A stretch of DNA of 46,911 nucleotides from CAYPJE01 sp964410945 (GCA_964410945.1 CAYPJE010000024.1:1-46911), one strand, 5' to 3'; positions 1 to 9,030 are shown, numbered from the stretch's first letter. Numbers and translations are program-made. Notes: generated by a model not told the origin, from the letters alone.

Positions 1-25
1 AAGTACTCTCATTAAATCAGCCTTT

Positions 26-283
26 TTGTGTCCAAACGTTTTTGAAGACGGACAAGTATTGACAAGGAAGTCAGGAGAAAGCATTCGAATCAGCAGCGAA
101 ATTGTCGTGACGGTGCTGGATTGTAATTCCGGTCAGGTAAAAATCGGAATCACTGCCCCTCAGGAGATACCGATCCATCGGGAAGAAATTTATAACCAGA
201 TTCAGGATCAGAACCGCTCTGCTCTGGTCTCAGAAGAGCTGAAACCGAATGTATTAAATGATTTAATTCAGGGCTTAAAATGA
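26..283 (+). CDS. csrA: CsrA-family translational regulator, 5' end uncertain
   Basis: CsrA is a small dimeric RNA-binding protein that blocks or stabilises mRNAs by binding GGA motifs; in many bacteria it controls flagellin synthesis. The core is clear: VLTRKSGESIRI at the N-terminus, then VKIGITAPQEIPIHREEIY, which includes the conserved GE, the IPIHREEIY segment and its RNA-contacting arginine. The C-terminal tail is long for the family. The start is odd. Family members normally begin MLVLTRK, but here the codons before VLTRK read GQ with no ATG or GTG. The frame is open to the window edge, so translation may start at TTG 26, at TTG 59, or upstream of the window, which would leave extra N-terminal residues. 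The stop TGA (281-283) overlaps the next ATG (280), implying translational coupling. The family is certain; the start is not. Confidence 0.88.
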   Translation: MCPNVFEDGQVLTRKSGESIRISSEIVVTVLDCNSGQVKIGITAPQEIPIHREEIYNQIQDQNRSALVSEELKPNVLNDLIQGLK

Positions 284-927
284 TGTCAGGTAGTGAACCG
301 GCACATTATAACCAGCATGCAAATGAGGATACCAACATGTTGAATGATACTTTAAGCACCGAAATAACAAATGCTTTCCGGATGCTTGATAATATGAACC
401 TGACCCAGGCTCAGGATATTTTCTCCAGGGTTTACTCCAAGACTGGTGAACCGTCGGCATTGTATGGCCTGGCAAAATGTGCCTACCAGCGTAAAGATTT
501 TATCTCTGCTTTGAATAAACTGCATGAGCTGATCAACCTGGACCCGGATAATGCCGATGCTCATTTTCTGTGCGGTATCATTTCCCGTGAGATGGGTGAC
601 CTTAAAAGCGCAAAATCATTCTTAATTCTGGCTATTCAAAAGAATAATAATGAAGTCGAATTCCAGCGGCAATATGCTGATGTTTTGCTTGACCTGGAGG
701 AATACGAGAATGGTGTTCAGGCTTATGTAAAAATTCTGGAGAATCATCCTGATGATGTTCCTGCTCTGCTCAGCATGGGGCAGTTATACCTGGAAGTCGA
801 TCAGTATGAATCGGCCTTGTTGTACGCCGGTAAGGCCATGGAGCATGAACCAGCCAATCCGGAGATACTGGAACTGATTAACCAGATTGGTGCCAGATTG
901 GAGATCAGCGCATCCCCGGCTGGATAA
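280..927 (+). CDS. Tetratricopeptide-repeat protein
   Basis: A 215-residue soluble protein made mostly of TPR helices. Repeats of the pattern A-x-Y-x-L-A-K-C-A-Y and L-x-x-L-I-x-L-D-P-D-N-A-D-A-H-F run from about residue 35 to 210, covering five or six units. No catalytic domain, signal peptide or membrane segment is visible. TPRs usually form scaffolds for protein contacts. The start ATG overlaps the csrA stop (ATGA), so the two are very likely one transcriptional unit; a second ATG follows immediately at 283. Other TPR arrays appear fused to glycosyltransferases further along (1091, 18734, 24658), so this free-standing one may belong to the same glycan machinery, but that is inference. Its specific function is unknown. 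Confidence 0.8.
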   Translation: MMSGSEPAHYNQHANEDTNMLNDTLSTEITNAFRMLDNMNLTQAQDIFSRVYSKTGEPSALYGLAKCAYQRKDFISALNKLHELINLDPDNADAHFLCGIISREMGDLKSAKSFLILAIQKNNNEVEFQRQYADVLLDLEEYENGVQAYVKILENHPDDVPALLSMGQLYLEVDQYESALLYAGKAMEHEPANPEILELINQIGARLEISASPAG

Positions 928-937
928 TCAATTGTTA

Positions 938-958
938 TTCCGGTTTACATAACCGGGA
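938..958 (+). other. Hairpin downstream of csrA-TPR unit
   Basis: The arms CCGGTT (940-945) and AACCGG (951-956) are perfect complements around a five-base loop, and the stem extends by a wobble and an A-T pair on the outside. It starts 11 bases after the TPR stop. No T-run follows, so it may stabilise the 3' end of the mRNA rather than terminate transcription. Confidence 0.45.
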
Positions 959-968
959 TGTTATTACA

Positions 969-1004
969 GGATAACGATAACGATCGTTGTCCCTAAAATT
1001 TTCA
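969..1004 (+). terminator. Possible terminator or mRNA hairpin before the glycan operon
   Basis: GGATAACGAT (969-978) pairs with ATCGTTGTCC (983-992) through a four-base AACG loop, giving ten pairs with one G-T wobble. A weak A/T run (TAAAATTTT) follows. It lies between the csrA-TPR unit and the long glycan operon. The 5' arm begins within ACAGGATA, which contains a GGA resembling a CsrA target, so a regulatory hairpin is an alternative to a terminator. Confidence 0.4.
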
Positions 1005-1090
1005 CACTATGTTGTATCTATTGTTAAGGCCAGTCAACTGTTCGACTCATGTGGGTGAGTTGGCGGAGCCATATTCAGAATCGTATTGCA

Positions 1091-3031
1091 ATGAGCCTCT
1101 TCGACAGTAAAATTAAAAAATCGGCTTCCCAAAAGAAGTCAGATGAATATATTGATGTGCTGAATCAGGTCCAGGTCTACCTGTCCGATGAGCAGTTTGA
1201 CCAGGCCCTTGGCATTCTGGATCAACTGTACCGTATAAATTCTACCGATCTGCATTTGAACCTGTTGATCGCCGAAGTACACCTTACAATTGGACAGTAC
1301 CGGGAAGCCCGGCGCTATTTTACCAATGCCAGCCGGATCGACCGGAATAATGGACAGGCCCGGTATGGTTTGGGTAAGGCCAGTTATTTATTTGGTGATA
1401 TCGAGAATGCCATCGTCCACCTCCAGGCAACCCTGGACTTTGAGAATTATCAGGCCGATGTTTTTAACGACCTGGGTTCGATTTATGATGAAATGAAACA
1501 GGGTGAGGAAGCGGAAAAATACTATCGAATGGCCATCGGGAAAAAACAGGCCTTTCCTTTACCGGTCATTAACCTGTCAAGCCTGCTGGTGCGTAACCAG
1601 CGCCATGCAGAAGCATTAAATGTTATAGAATCTTATCTGGCTTCCAATCGGCCCGATGAGCGGATTTATATCAACCAGGGTGTGATCCTGGAAGACCTGG
1701 ACCGCTACGAAGATGCCATTGAGGCCTTTACCAAGGCGATCAATTGCAATAATGCCAACGTGGAAGCCTATTTTGACCGGGCTTTCTGCTATCTCAAATT
1801 GGCCCGGATCGACCAGGCCCGCGCCGACCTGCAGGCCTACCTGGAAAAGGTTCCCGATTCGGAGCAGGCCCGCGGACTGCTGGGGCTGACCTATACCCTG
1901 GAAGGGAAATTCCAGGATTCCATGGATACCTGGAAAGAATTTCTCCCGATCTTTGATACCCTGAAAACCAAATCTACTCACCCGGGTACCCGTGTAAAGA
2001 TCAATCCTGTGCAGATTCTGGACAGCCTGGATCTGCAGAATAAATCGGATTCGAACAAACCGGTGATGTATTCAATTGTGATCCCGGTGCTGGATGAAGC
2101 CGGCTCACTGATCATCCTTTATGAAAATCTGAAGCCGGTAATGGAATCATTGGGGGAAAAATATGAAATTATATTTATTGATGATGGCAGTCAGGATGAC
2201 TCACTGGCTATTATCACCGATATTGCCAGCCAGGATAATTCGATATCAGTGATCAAATTCCGTAAGAACTACGGCCAGACAGCCGCCTTTGCCGCCGGAT
2301 TCAAATATGCCCGTGGCGAGGTGGTGATCACCATGGATGCCGATCTGCAGAACGATCCTAAGGATATTCCACGACTGCTGGAGAAAATGGCCGAAGGCTA
2401 TGATCTGGTGTCTGGTTGGCGGAAAGACCGTCAGGATAAAACCTTTTCCCGTAAGATACCGTCCATATTCGCCAACCGGATCATAAATAAACTGATTTCC
2501 GGGACAAAAATCAAAATCCATGATTTCGGTTGCTCGCTGAAGGCCTATAAAAAAGGTGTAGTAAAGAATATTCGCATTTATGGTGAAATGCATCGTTTCA
2601 TCCCGGCTTACGCCGCCTGGTTGGGCATCAAAGTGGCCGAAATTCCGGTCAACCACCATCCCCGCCAGTATGGCTATGCCAAATACGGGTTGGACCGGGT
2701 CGGGCGGGTGGTACTGGATCTGATTACACTGCGGTTTTTCACTGGATTTCGTTCCCGGCCCCTGCAGTTCTTTGGTAAAATAGCGATTTTCGTAACTTTC
2801 ATTGGAGCCAGTTTTTCGCTTCTGTTACTGACCGCCGGACTGATCAGTCCGTTTGGGATTAACTTTCAAACTTTTATTATTCTTATCATGCTGGCAATCA
2901 TGAGTGGATTCCAGTTCATTGTAGTTGGATTATTAAGTGAGATTATTATGCGTGGTTTTCTTGAATCCCAGAATCGCGACGAGTATGTGGTTGAAAATAT
3001 ATATAGTGGAGCGACAATAGGCCGATCCTGA
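1091..3031 (+). CDS. TPR - polyprenyl-phosphate glycosyltransferase (GT2, GtrB/DPM1-like) fusion
   Basis: A 646-residue fusion when started at ATG 1091 (MSLFDSKIKK). An in-frame ATG at 1049 would add 14 residues; neither has a good ribosome-binding site. Residues about 20-290 are TPR repeats. From about residue 327 a GT2 GT-A domain begins (YSIVIPVLDEAGS), with IIFIDDGSQDDS, the DxD-containing MDADLQNDP (first Asp about 416), and the HHPRQYGYAKYG segment typical of the GtrB/dolichol-phosphate mannose synthase group. Two membrane segments follow near the C-terminus (about 565-635). The family transfers a sugar from a nucleotide donor to polyprenyl phosphate on the cytoplasmic face, giving a lipid-linked donor for GT-C enzymes. 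A GT-C-like domain is encoded in the same operon at 18734, a plausible partner. The next gene starts 3 bases after the stop. Confidence 0.87.
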   Translation: MSLFDSKIKKSASQKKSDEYIDVLNQVQVYLSDEQFDQALGILDQLYRINSTDLHLNLLIAEVHLTIGQYREARRYFTNASRIDRNNGQARYGLGKASYLFGDIENAIVHLQATLDFENYQADVFNDLGSIYDEMKQGEEAEKYYRMAIGKKQAFPLPVINLSSLLVRNQRHAEALNVIESYLASNRPDERIYINQGVILEDLDRYEDAIEAFTKAINCNNANVEAYFDRAFCYLKLARIDQARADLQAYLEKVPDSEQARGLLGLTYTLEGKFQDSMDTWKEFLPIFDTLKTKSTHPGTRVKINPVQILDSLDLQNKSDSNKPVMYSIVIPVLDEAGSLIILYENLKPVMESLGEKYEIIFIDDGSQDDSLAIITDIASQDNSISVIKFRKNYGQTAAFAAGFKYARGEVVITMDADLQNDPKDIPRLLEKMAEGYDLVSGWRKDRQDKTFSRKIPSIFANRIINKLISGTKIKIHDFGCSLKAYKKGVVKNIRIYGEMHRFIPAYAAWLGIKVAEIPVNHHPRQYGYAKYGLDRVGRVVLDLITLRFFTGFRSRPLQFFGKIAIFVTFIGASFSLLLLTAGLISPFGINFQTFIILIMLAIMSGFQFIVVGLLSEIIMRGFLESQNRDEYVVENIYSGATIGRS

Positions 3032-3034
3032 CCC

Positions 3035-4945
3035 ATGTGCGGTATCACGGGTTATTTTTATTTGAATTCTGAGCGACCGGCAGAACGGGATATCATTTCC
3101 TCTATGACCGATTTGCTCAAACACCGTGGACCGGATCACAGGAATATTTATCTGGATGGAAACCTGGCCCTGGGGCATCGCCGGTTGTCAATCATTGATC
3201 TTTCAGAATCAGGTAACCAACCCTTAAGTAACGAAGATGGCAGTGTCTGGACGGTTTTCAATGGCGAACTGTACAATTTCCCTCAGTTGCGATCCGAGTT
3301 GGAAGCCAATGGTCATGTTTTCAAGAGTGACTGTGATACGGAAGTTATTGTCCATGCCTATGAGGAATGGGGTACCGGTTGCTTTAAACGATTTGATGGC
3401 ATGTTGGCGGCCGCCATCTATGACAAGCGCAATAAGCGGTTGATACTCGGCCGTGACCGGTTTGGAAAAAAGCCGCTGTATTATACTGTCCAGAACGGGA
3501 TTTTAGGATTCGCATCGGAAATTAAAGCCTTACTGAATCATCCGGCGGTTGAACCTGTATTTTCCAGTACCGCGGTACGGCGCTACCTGGCCTATGAATA
3601 TGTACCGGCGCCTGATTCAATATATGAAAATATCTATAAACTGGGAGCGGCTGAATATATTGATATTTCCACTGCCGGTGACTGGGATGGCCTAATAGAA
3701 CCGAAGACCTACTGGTTTCTGAATTTTGCACCCAAGCTGAATATTTCAATCGGTGAGGCCTGTTCTACTCTACGGGAATTGTTGATAAAGGCAGTCGAGA
3801 AACGTTTGATCAGTGATGTACCCCTGGGTGTTTTCCTGTCTGGTGGAATCGACTCAAGTGCTATTGTCTGGGCCATGAGTCAGGTCCGTGAAGCGGCCGG
3901 TATACAGACCTATACAATCGGGTTCGACGAAGGCTCGTTTGACGAATCCAGTTACGCCAGGCAGGTGGCGGATCACTTCGGTACCAGGCATAACGAACGG
4001 CAATTTACCTCAGGTGAATTGCTGGAAATCATGCCTCAGGTTTGTGCAATGCTGGATGAACCGTTTGCCGATCCTTCAATCCTGCCGACCTATTTATTAT
4101 CCCGGTTTGCCCGTGAACAGGTGACCGTGGCCCTGGGCGGTGATGGTGGTGATGAACTATTTGCCGGCTACGATCCCTTTGTGGCTCACCGGTTGGCCGG
4201 AGCAATGGAGTTGGTCCCGGAGCCGGTGGTAAGAGGTCTGTTGAAATTGCTGAAGAACTGGCCGGCTTCGGACAGAAATATGAGCTGGGATTTCCGGTTG
4301 CGACATTTTCTGAAAGGTTTTACCAGTGAAACCAGAAAGCGTCCGGAATTGCGTAATCAGCTGTGGCTTGGCCCGTACACACTGGATCGAATGAAAAACT
4401 GGCAAAACGGATCCTTCAGCCTTGAACAGCTTTACAAACCAACGCTGGCGAATGTCGATCATGATATTGATTCAATCGATCGATTGTCAAATATCTACCT
4501 GAAGACCTATATGGCTGATGATATTCTGGTAAAAATCGACCGGGCCAGCATGTTCAATTCACTGGAAGTGCGCAGCCCTTTCCTCGATACTGAATTGGTA
4601 GAATTTGCTGCTCGTCTGCCGGTGCAGTTCAAAATGCAGGGATTGAATACCAAAGTTTTGCTGAAGCAGGCATTTCGGGGATTATTACCGGACCAGATAA
4701 TTGACCGTCCTAAAAAGGGATTTGGAATTCCCCTGGCAAAATGGCTGCGGAATGAAATTACTGTTGATGCCAGGAAAGCACTCTATAACCTTACGGATTG
4801 GGATAAAGGACTGTTTAAATCTGAGGAATTACAGACCTTGCTGGATGAGCATACATCTGGTGCTGTTGACCGCCGGAAGGAAATCTGGACCATGATGATG
4901 ATCAATGAAACTGTAGTTAATTCAATCAGCAATGGAATTGGTTAA
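3035..4945 (+). CDS. asnB: Asparagine synthase (glutamine-hydrolysing)-type amidotransferase
   Basis: A 636-residue class II glutamine amidotransferase. It begins MCGITGYF, so Cys2 is the N-terminal nucleophile after Met removal, followed by the glutaminase region with LKHRGPD, LGHRRLSIIDL and FNGELYNF. The synthetase half carries the ATP pyrophosphatase loop SGGIDSS (269-275), then LGGDGGDELFAGY and SLEVRSPFLD. Length and domain order fit AsnB. Within O-antigen, capsule and glycosylation loci such proteins often amidate sugar acids instead of making asparagine. Its position as second gene of the glycan operon favours that reading, but housekeeping AsnB activity cannot be excluded. The stop overlaps the next start by 14 bases. 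Confidence 0.92.
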   Translation: MCGITGYFYLNSERPAERDIISSMTDLLKHRGPDHRNIYLDGNLALGHRRLSIIDLSESGNQPLSNEDGSVWTVFNGELYNFPQLRSELEANGHVFKSDCDTEVIVHAYEEWGTGCFKRFDGMLAAAIYDKRNKRLILGRDRFGKKPLYYTVQNGILGFASEIKALLNHPAVEPVFSSTAVRRYLAYEYVPAPDSIYENIYKLGAAEYIDISTAGDWDGLIEPKTYWFLNFAPKLNISIGEACSTLRELLIKAVEKRLISDVPLGVFLSGGIDSSAIVWAMSQVREAAGIQTYTIGFDEGSFDESSYARQVADHFGTRHNERQFTSGELLEIMPQVCAMLDEPFADPSILPTYLLSRFAREQVTVALGGDGGDELFAGYDPFVAHRLAGAMELVPEPVVRGLLKLLKNWPASDRNMSWDFRLRHFLKGFTSETRKRPELRNQLWLGPYTLDRMKNWQNGSFSLEQLYKPTLANVDHDIDSIDRLSNIYLKTYMADDILVKIDRASMFNSLEVRSPFLDTELVEFAARLPVQFKMQGLNTKVLLKQAFRGLLPDQIIDRPKKGFGIPLAKWLRNEITVDARKALYNLTDWDKGLFKSEELQTLLDEHTSGAVDRRKEIWTMMMINETVVNSISNGIG

Positions 4946-7190
4946 TCAGATACGATCTTGTTCCGCAGAGAATTCCCGGATACTGTCTCTGAACTATGAA
5001 TATCCACCGTTAGGTGGCGGAGCTGGTGTTGTATCGGAGAACCTAGACAGGATTTATACTCAAAAAGGTAATGCTGTTTTTACCATCACGGCAGGATTAG
5101 GCGAAAATACTGGGCTAGTGTCAAGCGATAACCATACAGTATATCGTTTAAGGTGTGGTAGAAGAAACCATGGGTTTTCTGATACCCGTGAGAAAATTGG
5201 ATATATAATTACTGCAATTTTGTATAGCGGTAAGATTATCCGTGAATTCCAGCCGGATGTTATCCATTGCCATTTTGCCGTGCCCACCGGCCTGGTGGCC
5301 TGGTACTTGAAGAAACGATTCGGGCTTCCCTATGTTCTCACTTCCCACGGCGGCGACGTGCCCGGATTTACCCCGGCTGAAACTGGTATTTATTTCCGAT
5401 TATTCAACCGGTTGTTTACGGCAGTCTGGCGCCAGGCATCGGCCGTAACCGCCATGAGCTCTGGCCTGGCGGATATGATTCGGATCTCCTATGGTGTTCC
5501 GGTGGAGGTGGTCCCCAACGGGATAATGCTGGCCGATAATGAACAAAATTCTGTCTCTGATTCCGATGAACTGCGGCTGATTTATGCCGGACGCTTCACT
5601 GACCAGAAAAACCTGCCCTTTCTGATCGCCAGTCTGGCCCTGGTACAGAATAAAAACTGGAACTTGCAGTTGGTAGGTGATGGACCCGCCACGCCATTGG
5701 TGCGGAGCCTGATTGCCAGATATGGTTTATCCGATAAAATTCAAATACTGGGGTGGCAATCGCAGTACCGGGTGCGGTTATTGCTGCGTGAAAGCCATGT
5801 GCTGTGCCTGCCCTCGCGCAATGAAGGCCTGCCCATGATCGGACTGGAAGCCCTGGCGGAAGGGCTGGCGCTTATTGGCACGGACACAGTCGGGATCACC
5901 GATATAATTGACCAGGGTGTCAATGGCTACCTGATTCCACCGGGTGATAAGGCACTATTCGCTGAACGGATCGATTTTCTATTGGACAATCCCATGCGCC
6001 TGACAGTCATGGGTCACGCCAGCCGGAAGCTGGCCCGGAAGTTTGACTGGCAGGCCATTGGCAAGGATTACCTCGGGATATTGAAGTCGGTGGGAAATAG
6101 CCGGGGTGGCAGGAGAAAATCCGGTGATGTCCTGTTGATGAATCTCTGGCCCGGGGGACCGGACCATTACACCGCCCGCCTGGCGGAAATAATTTCCACC
6201 CGTAATAATTGCAGTGTGCTGGCCGGTGATTTGTGTGACCGGTCGCTGTATTCTGCCAATGTGGAATACTTCACTTTCCCACTGGCGGTTCCCCACCGTT
6301 ATCAGAGCATGGGAGAATATCTGCAACTGCTCAATCCATTGAATTACCTGCGCTTATTCAGGCAGGTTCAAAAACTGTCCTGCCGCCACCTGATTGCCGT
6401 ACATTTTCATCCTTTGCTGATGCCCGTTTTTCTGAACCGGAGGACCAGTTATATTTACCATGATCCCCAAGGACATGCCGGCGAGCAGAGCCGGATCCTT
6501 CACATGATGCAACGCCTTGTTCTGCGAATGGCGGAGCGGATTTTTATTCACAGCCGTGTTTTATTACCCGGGGATGTCAATACCTCCCTGCGACAGAAAA
6601 TGGTTCTGATACCCCATCTGGATTATTCCTTCTTTACAACTAAAGGTCATTCTTCACTAAAGGAGGAAAAACAGATTCTGTTCTTCGGACGGTTTGTACC
6701 CTACAAGGGAATCGAGTACCTGATTCGTGCCTTCCGGCGGCTGCAGATTGAATTCCCGGACTGGAAACTGGTGCTAAAAGGTTTTGGACCGCAGTATTTT
6801 AAAGACGACTTGGCCGACATCAATGATGAGCAAGTGGAAGTCGTGAACCGTTATATTACGGATGATGAATTAGCTGACAGTATGCGCCAGGCTGGTATTG
6901 TTGTATTACCCTATATTGACGGGAGCCAATCCGGTGTATTGGCACTGGCTGCGGCTTTTGAAAAAGCAGTGATTACCACCGGTATCAATGGACTGTCCGA
7001 TCAGTTGGGTGGAACTGATACCGCCTTGCTGATATCACCAGCTGATACAGATGCACTGGGGAATGCCCTTCGGCAGCTGATAGTGAATGCAGATCTACGC
7101 ATCAGACTGGGGGAAAATTTATCTGGTTATTATCAAGTATACAGTGATCCGGAAAATATTATTTCAGCAATGGATAAAATAGAATGCTGA
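4932..7190 (+). CDS. Tandem GT4-GT4 bifunctional glycosyltransferase
   Basis: A 752-residue protein with two GT-B glycosyltransferases in tandem. The first (about 15-385) opens ILSLNYEYPPLGGGAGVV, contains VIHCHFAVPTGL and SHGGDVPGF, then the GT4 C-terminal half with LIYAGRFTDQKN, LVGDGP and PSRNEGLPMIGLEALAEG, where the second Glu of the E-x7-E motif is preserved. The second (about 395-750) begins GDVLLMNLWPGGPDHYT and contains ILFFGRFVPYKGIEYLIRAF and VVLPYIDGSQSGVLALAAAFEK. The second half has a less typical donor-site motif. GT4 enzymes add sugars from nucleotide donors with retention, so this protein may make two consecutive linkages. The start overlaps asnB and the stop overlaps the next gene. 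Donors and acceptors cannot be told from the sequence. Confidence 0.88.
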   Translation: MELVNQIRSCSAENSRILSLNYEYPPLGGGAGVVSENLDRIYTQKGNAVFTITAGLGENTGLVSSDNHTVYRLRCGRRNHGFSDTREKIGYIITAILYSGKIIREFQPDVIHCHFAVPTGLVAWYLKKRFGLPYVLTSHGGDVPGFTPAETGIYFRLFNRLFTAVWRQASAVTAMSSGLADMIRISYGVPVEVVPNGIMLADNEQNSVSDSDELRLIYAGRFTDQKNLPFLIASLALVQNKNWNLQLVGDGPATPLVRSLIARYGLSDKIQILGWQSQYRVRLLLRESHVLCLPSRNEGLPMIGLEALAEGLALIGTDTVGITDIIDQGVNGYLIPPGDKALFAERIDFLLDNPMRLTVMGHASRKLARKFDWQAIGKDYLGILKSVGNSRGGRRKSGDVLLMNLWPGGPDHYTARLAEIISTRNNCSVLAGDLCDRSLYSANVEYFTFPLAVPHRYQSMGEYLQLLNPLNYLRLFRQVQKLSCRHLIAVHFHPLLMPVFLNRRTSYIYHDPQGHAGEQSRILHMMQRLVLRMAERIFIHSRVLLPGDVNTSLRQKMVLIPHLDYSFFTTKGHSSLKEEKQILFFGRFVPYKGIEYLIRAFRRLQIEFPDWKLVLKGFGPQYFKDDLADINDEQVEVVNRYITDDELADSMRQAGIVVLPYIDGSQSGVLALAAAFEKAVITTGINGLSDQLGGTDTALLISPADTDALGNALRQLIVNADLRIRLGENLSGYYQVYSDPENIISAMDKIEC

Positions 7191-7954
7191 TTGAACCTGA
7201 GGTACAACAAAAAGTGATTATGTTTCATACTGGACGTTGTGGTAGTACGGTACTTGGTAATATGTTGAACCAAAATCCAAGAATTAACTGGGCCTCTGAA
7301 ATTTTTGAAAGCTGCAAGAACCAGTATAACCAGATAACTGATCGTAACATAAAACACCATAAGATTACAGCTATCATCCAGGAACACCTTAAACATGAAG
7401 AAACACGGATTTTCGGATTTGAGTCAAAATACCTGCCCGAACAACAATTAAGATCTGATTACATTAACATGTCCCTAACCGAGTTTTTGCAGTATATCAA
7501 AGACTTGGGCTTTTCATACTTCATTGTTTTACACCGCCGCAATTATCTGCGCCGGGCGGTTTCTGCCCTGGTAGCACTAATGACAAAACAGTATCAGTCG
7601 TATGTACCGGTTAATTACCCAACAACCGTCAACCTCAACCCAAATAGATTTTTAAATGGGAATATCGAGGCTTCACTTCTTGAGCATTTCCATTCAATGG
7701 ATGATTGGTATTCAACCCTAACCGGAATGTTATCTAATGACAATTGTCTATTTCTGAATTACGAGGATCATATTTTATCAGATCCGTTAATTGCTTATGA
7801 GAAAGTCTGCGAATTCCTATCCGTAGAGCCGGGGGATGTTAGTATAAACAACCACCAAACTAATCCGTTTTCGATGAATACGATTGTAGAAAATTTTAGC
7901 GATGTCATTGCCCACTTCGCAGGTACAGATTATGAGTGGATGCTGAATGACTAA
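7184..7954 (+). CDS. Carbohydrate sulfotransferase-like protein
   Basis: A 256-residue PAPS-dependent sulfotransferase-like protein. The 5'-phosphosulfate loop is at residues 15-28 (HTGRCGSTVLGNML), and the 3'-phosphate-binding segment at about 112-128 (YFIVLHRRNYLRRAVSA) has the usual R and S. A YED motif (LNYEDHI) lies near residue 188. The family moves sulfate from PAPS to hydroxyls, commonly on glycans. It overlaps the preceding double glycosyltransferase by 7 bases and the following methyltransferase by 8. The gene is visibly richer in A+T than the methyltransferase and glycosyltransferases after it, suggesting separate acquisition. Substrate unknown; a glycan is the best guess from context. 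Confidence 0.8.
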   Translation: MLIEPEVQQKVIMFHTGRCGSTVLGNMLNQNPRINWASEIFESCKNQYNQITDRNIKHHKITAIIQEHLKHEETRIFGFESKYLPEQQLRSDYINMSLTEFLQYIKDLGFSYFIVLHRRNYLRRAVSALVALMTKQYQSYVPVNYPTTVNLNPNRFLNGNIEASLLEHFHSMDDWYSTLTGMLSNDNCLFLNYEDHILSDPLIAYEKVCEFLSVEPGDVSINNHQTNPFSMNTIVENFSDVIAHFAGTDYEWMLND

Positions 7955-8861
7955 TAATAAAGATAGCATGGACACCAATTGTCCCGTTTGCACCAGTACT
8001 GATGTAAGAAGCTACTGGCGGCCGGACCAGGCTTTTGCCGATTCGGTGGACCGGGTGGAGTTTTTCCGCAGCCCCTTCAAGCCCGGTGATGAACTGCTGC
8101 AATGCCAGGCCTGCCGGCACATTTTTCTGTTCCCGCAGCGAACTACAAATGAAGACATCAGCTACAATACGGGCAATGATCAGGGCCTGTTCAAGTACAC
8201 CCTGTTCCGTCGTCATGGCTATACAAAGAATGAAAAAGTACTGCTCTGAAAACCAGTCTTCAAAGACAAAATCCGTGTGTTGAACAATCTGATCGAACCG
8301 GTATTGAAATCCCCACGCTACCCCAAAGATTTGAATTACCTGGATCTGGGCAGCGGTATCGGTTTGCTGGTATGGGCCGCCCGGAAGGCCGGTATGAAGG
8401 CCTATGGCATCGATATCGATCCGCTGGCAGTGGAATATGGCATGAATACACTGGGTCTGAATCTGTCCGTGTGCAATTTTGAGACTGACGTTCTTCCCTG
8501 GAATCATAAGTTCGATATAATCACCATGACGCATGTGCTGGAACATATTATTTCTCCGGCAGCAGCATTAGCCAGGTTGTATGATCTGCTGAATCCCAGC
8601 GGATTGCTGACGATTGAGGTGCCCAACATCTATTCCCGGTCAGCCCAGTCTAATTTCCTGGATTGGGAATATAACAGCGGCGAAGTACACCTGCATTTTT
8701 ACAGTATCCAGTCCCTGCAGCAACTATTGCTGAACGCTGGTTTCGCAATAGAACATACCCTGACCAAATGCAACTGCGGTGAGCGTTGGCTCAGTGGCGA
8801 TTGCCTGGTTGTATTTGCCCGTAAAATCGATTACCCTGATACCGAAAGAAACAACGGATAA
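7947..8861 (+). pseudogene. SAM methyltransferase with N-terminal zinc motif, interrupted by in-frame TGA
   Basis: A single reading frame runs 7947-8861 except for one TGA at 8247-8249 (codon 101). Before it is a zinc-ribbon-like domain with two CxxC pairs (CPVC near the start and CQAC near residue 53). After it comes a class I methyltransferase with the SAM loop LDLGSGIGLL, the acidic GIDIDP and THVLEH, ending near IDYPDTERNNG. Both halves are needed for the usual protein of this family, about 300 residues; an intact relative lies at 14867. GTG 8277 could start the second half but has no ribosome-binding site. TGA is the normal stop elsewhere here, so this is most simply a nonsense mutation or a base error. 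The domain assignment is firm; inactivation is likely but not proven. Confidence 0.8.
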
Positions 8862-8945
8862 GTAATGAATGGGCAGATGAATTTATCCATCGCAGTTAGA
8901 ATTGCATAAATGGAACTGTCTACACTGAGAAGTAAGAAATTCGTA

Positions 8946-8967
8946 CTACAGACATTCTTGTCTGTAG
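8946..8967. repeat. REP-like palindrome, copy 1
   Basis: Perfect nine-base arms CTACAGACA and TGTCTGTAG flank a four-base loop TTCT. It shares the core AGACA...TGTCT with the neighbouring copy at 8989. Short dispersed palindromes of this build are typical of REP elements moved by IS200-like Y1 transposases (RAYTs); no transposase gene lies in the window. Confidence 0.7.
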
Positions 8968-8988
8968 AAAATGTTGGTGATTGTTCAT

Positions 8989-9010
8989 GTGCAGACAGGA
9001 ATGTCTGCAC
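8989..9010. repeat. REP-like palindrome, copy 2
   Basis: Perfect nine-base arms GTGCAGACA (8989-8997) and TGTCTGCAC (9002-9010) flank the loop GGAA. The core matches copy 1 while the outer bases differ in both arms together, so pairing is preserved. That covariation argues the hairpin is the selected or copied unit. Confidence 0.7.
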
Positions 9011-9030
9011 TACGGAGGAAAGGTTAATAC

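Noticed and set aside
8247..8249. TGA as a selenocysteine codon or as a reassigned sense codon
   Set aside because: Several other genes here end cleanly with TGA, so the code is standard. No hairpin of the bacterial SECIS type is evident just after the codon, and Sec is not expected at this place in the methyltransferase family.
7905..8546. A 213-codon open frame on the minus strand
   Set aside because: It is the antisense shadow of the methyltransferase region; its translation shows no domain and it has no start signals.
8277..8861. Separate methyltransferase gene starting at GTG 8277
   Set aside because: The frame is the same as the preceding zinc-motif half, there is no ribosome-binding site, and the missing N-terminal part is present directly upstream.
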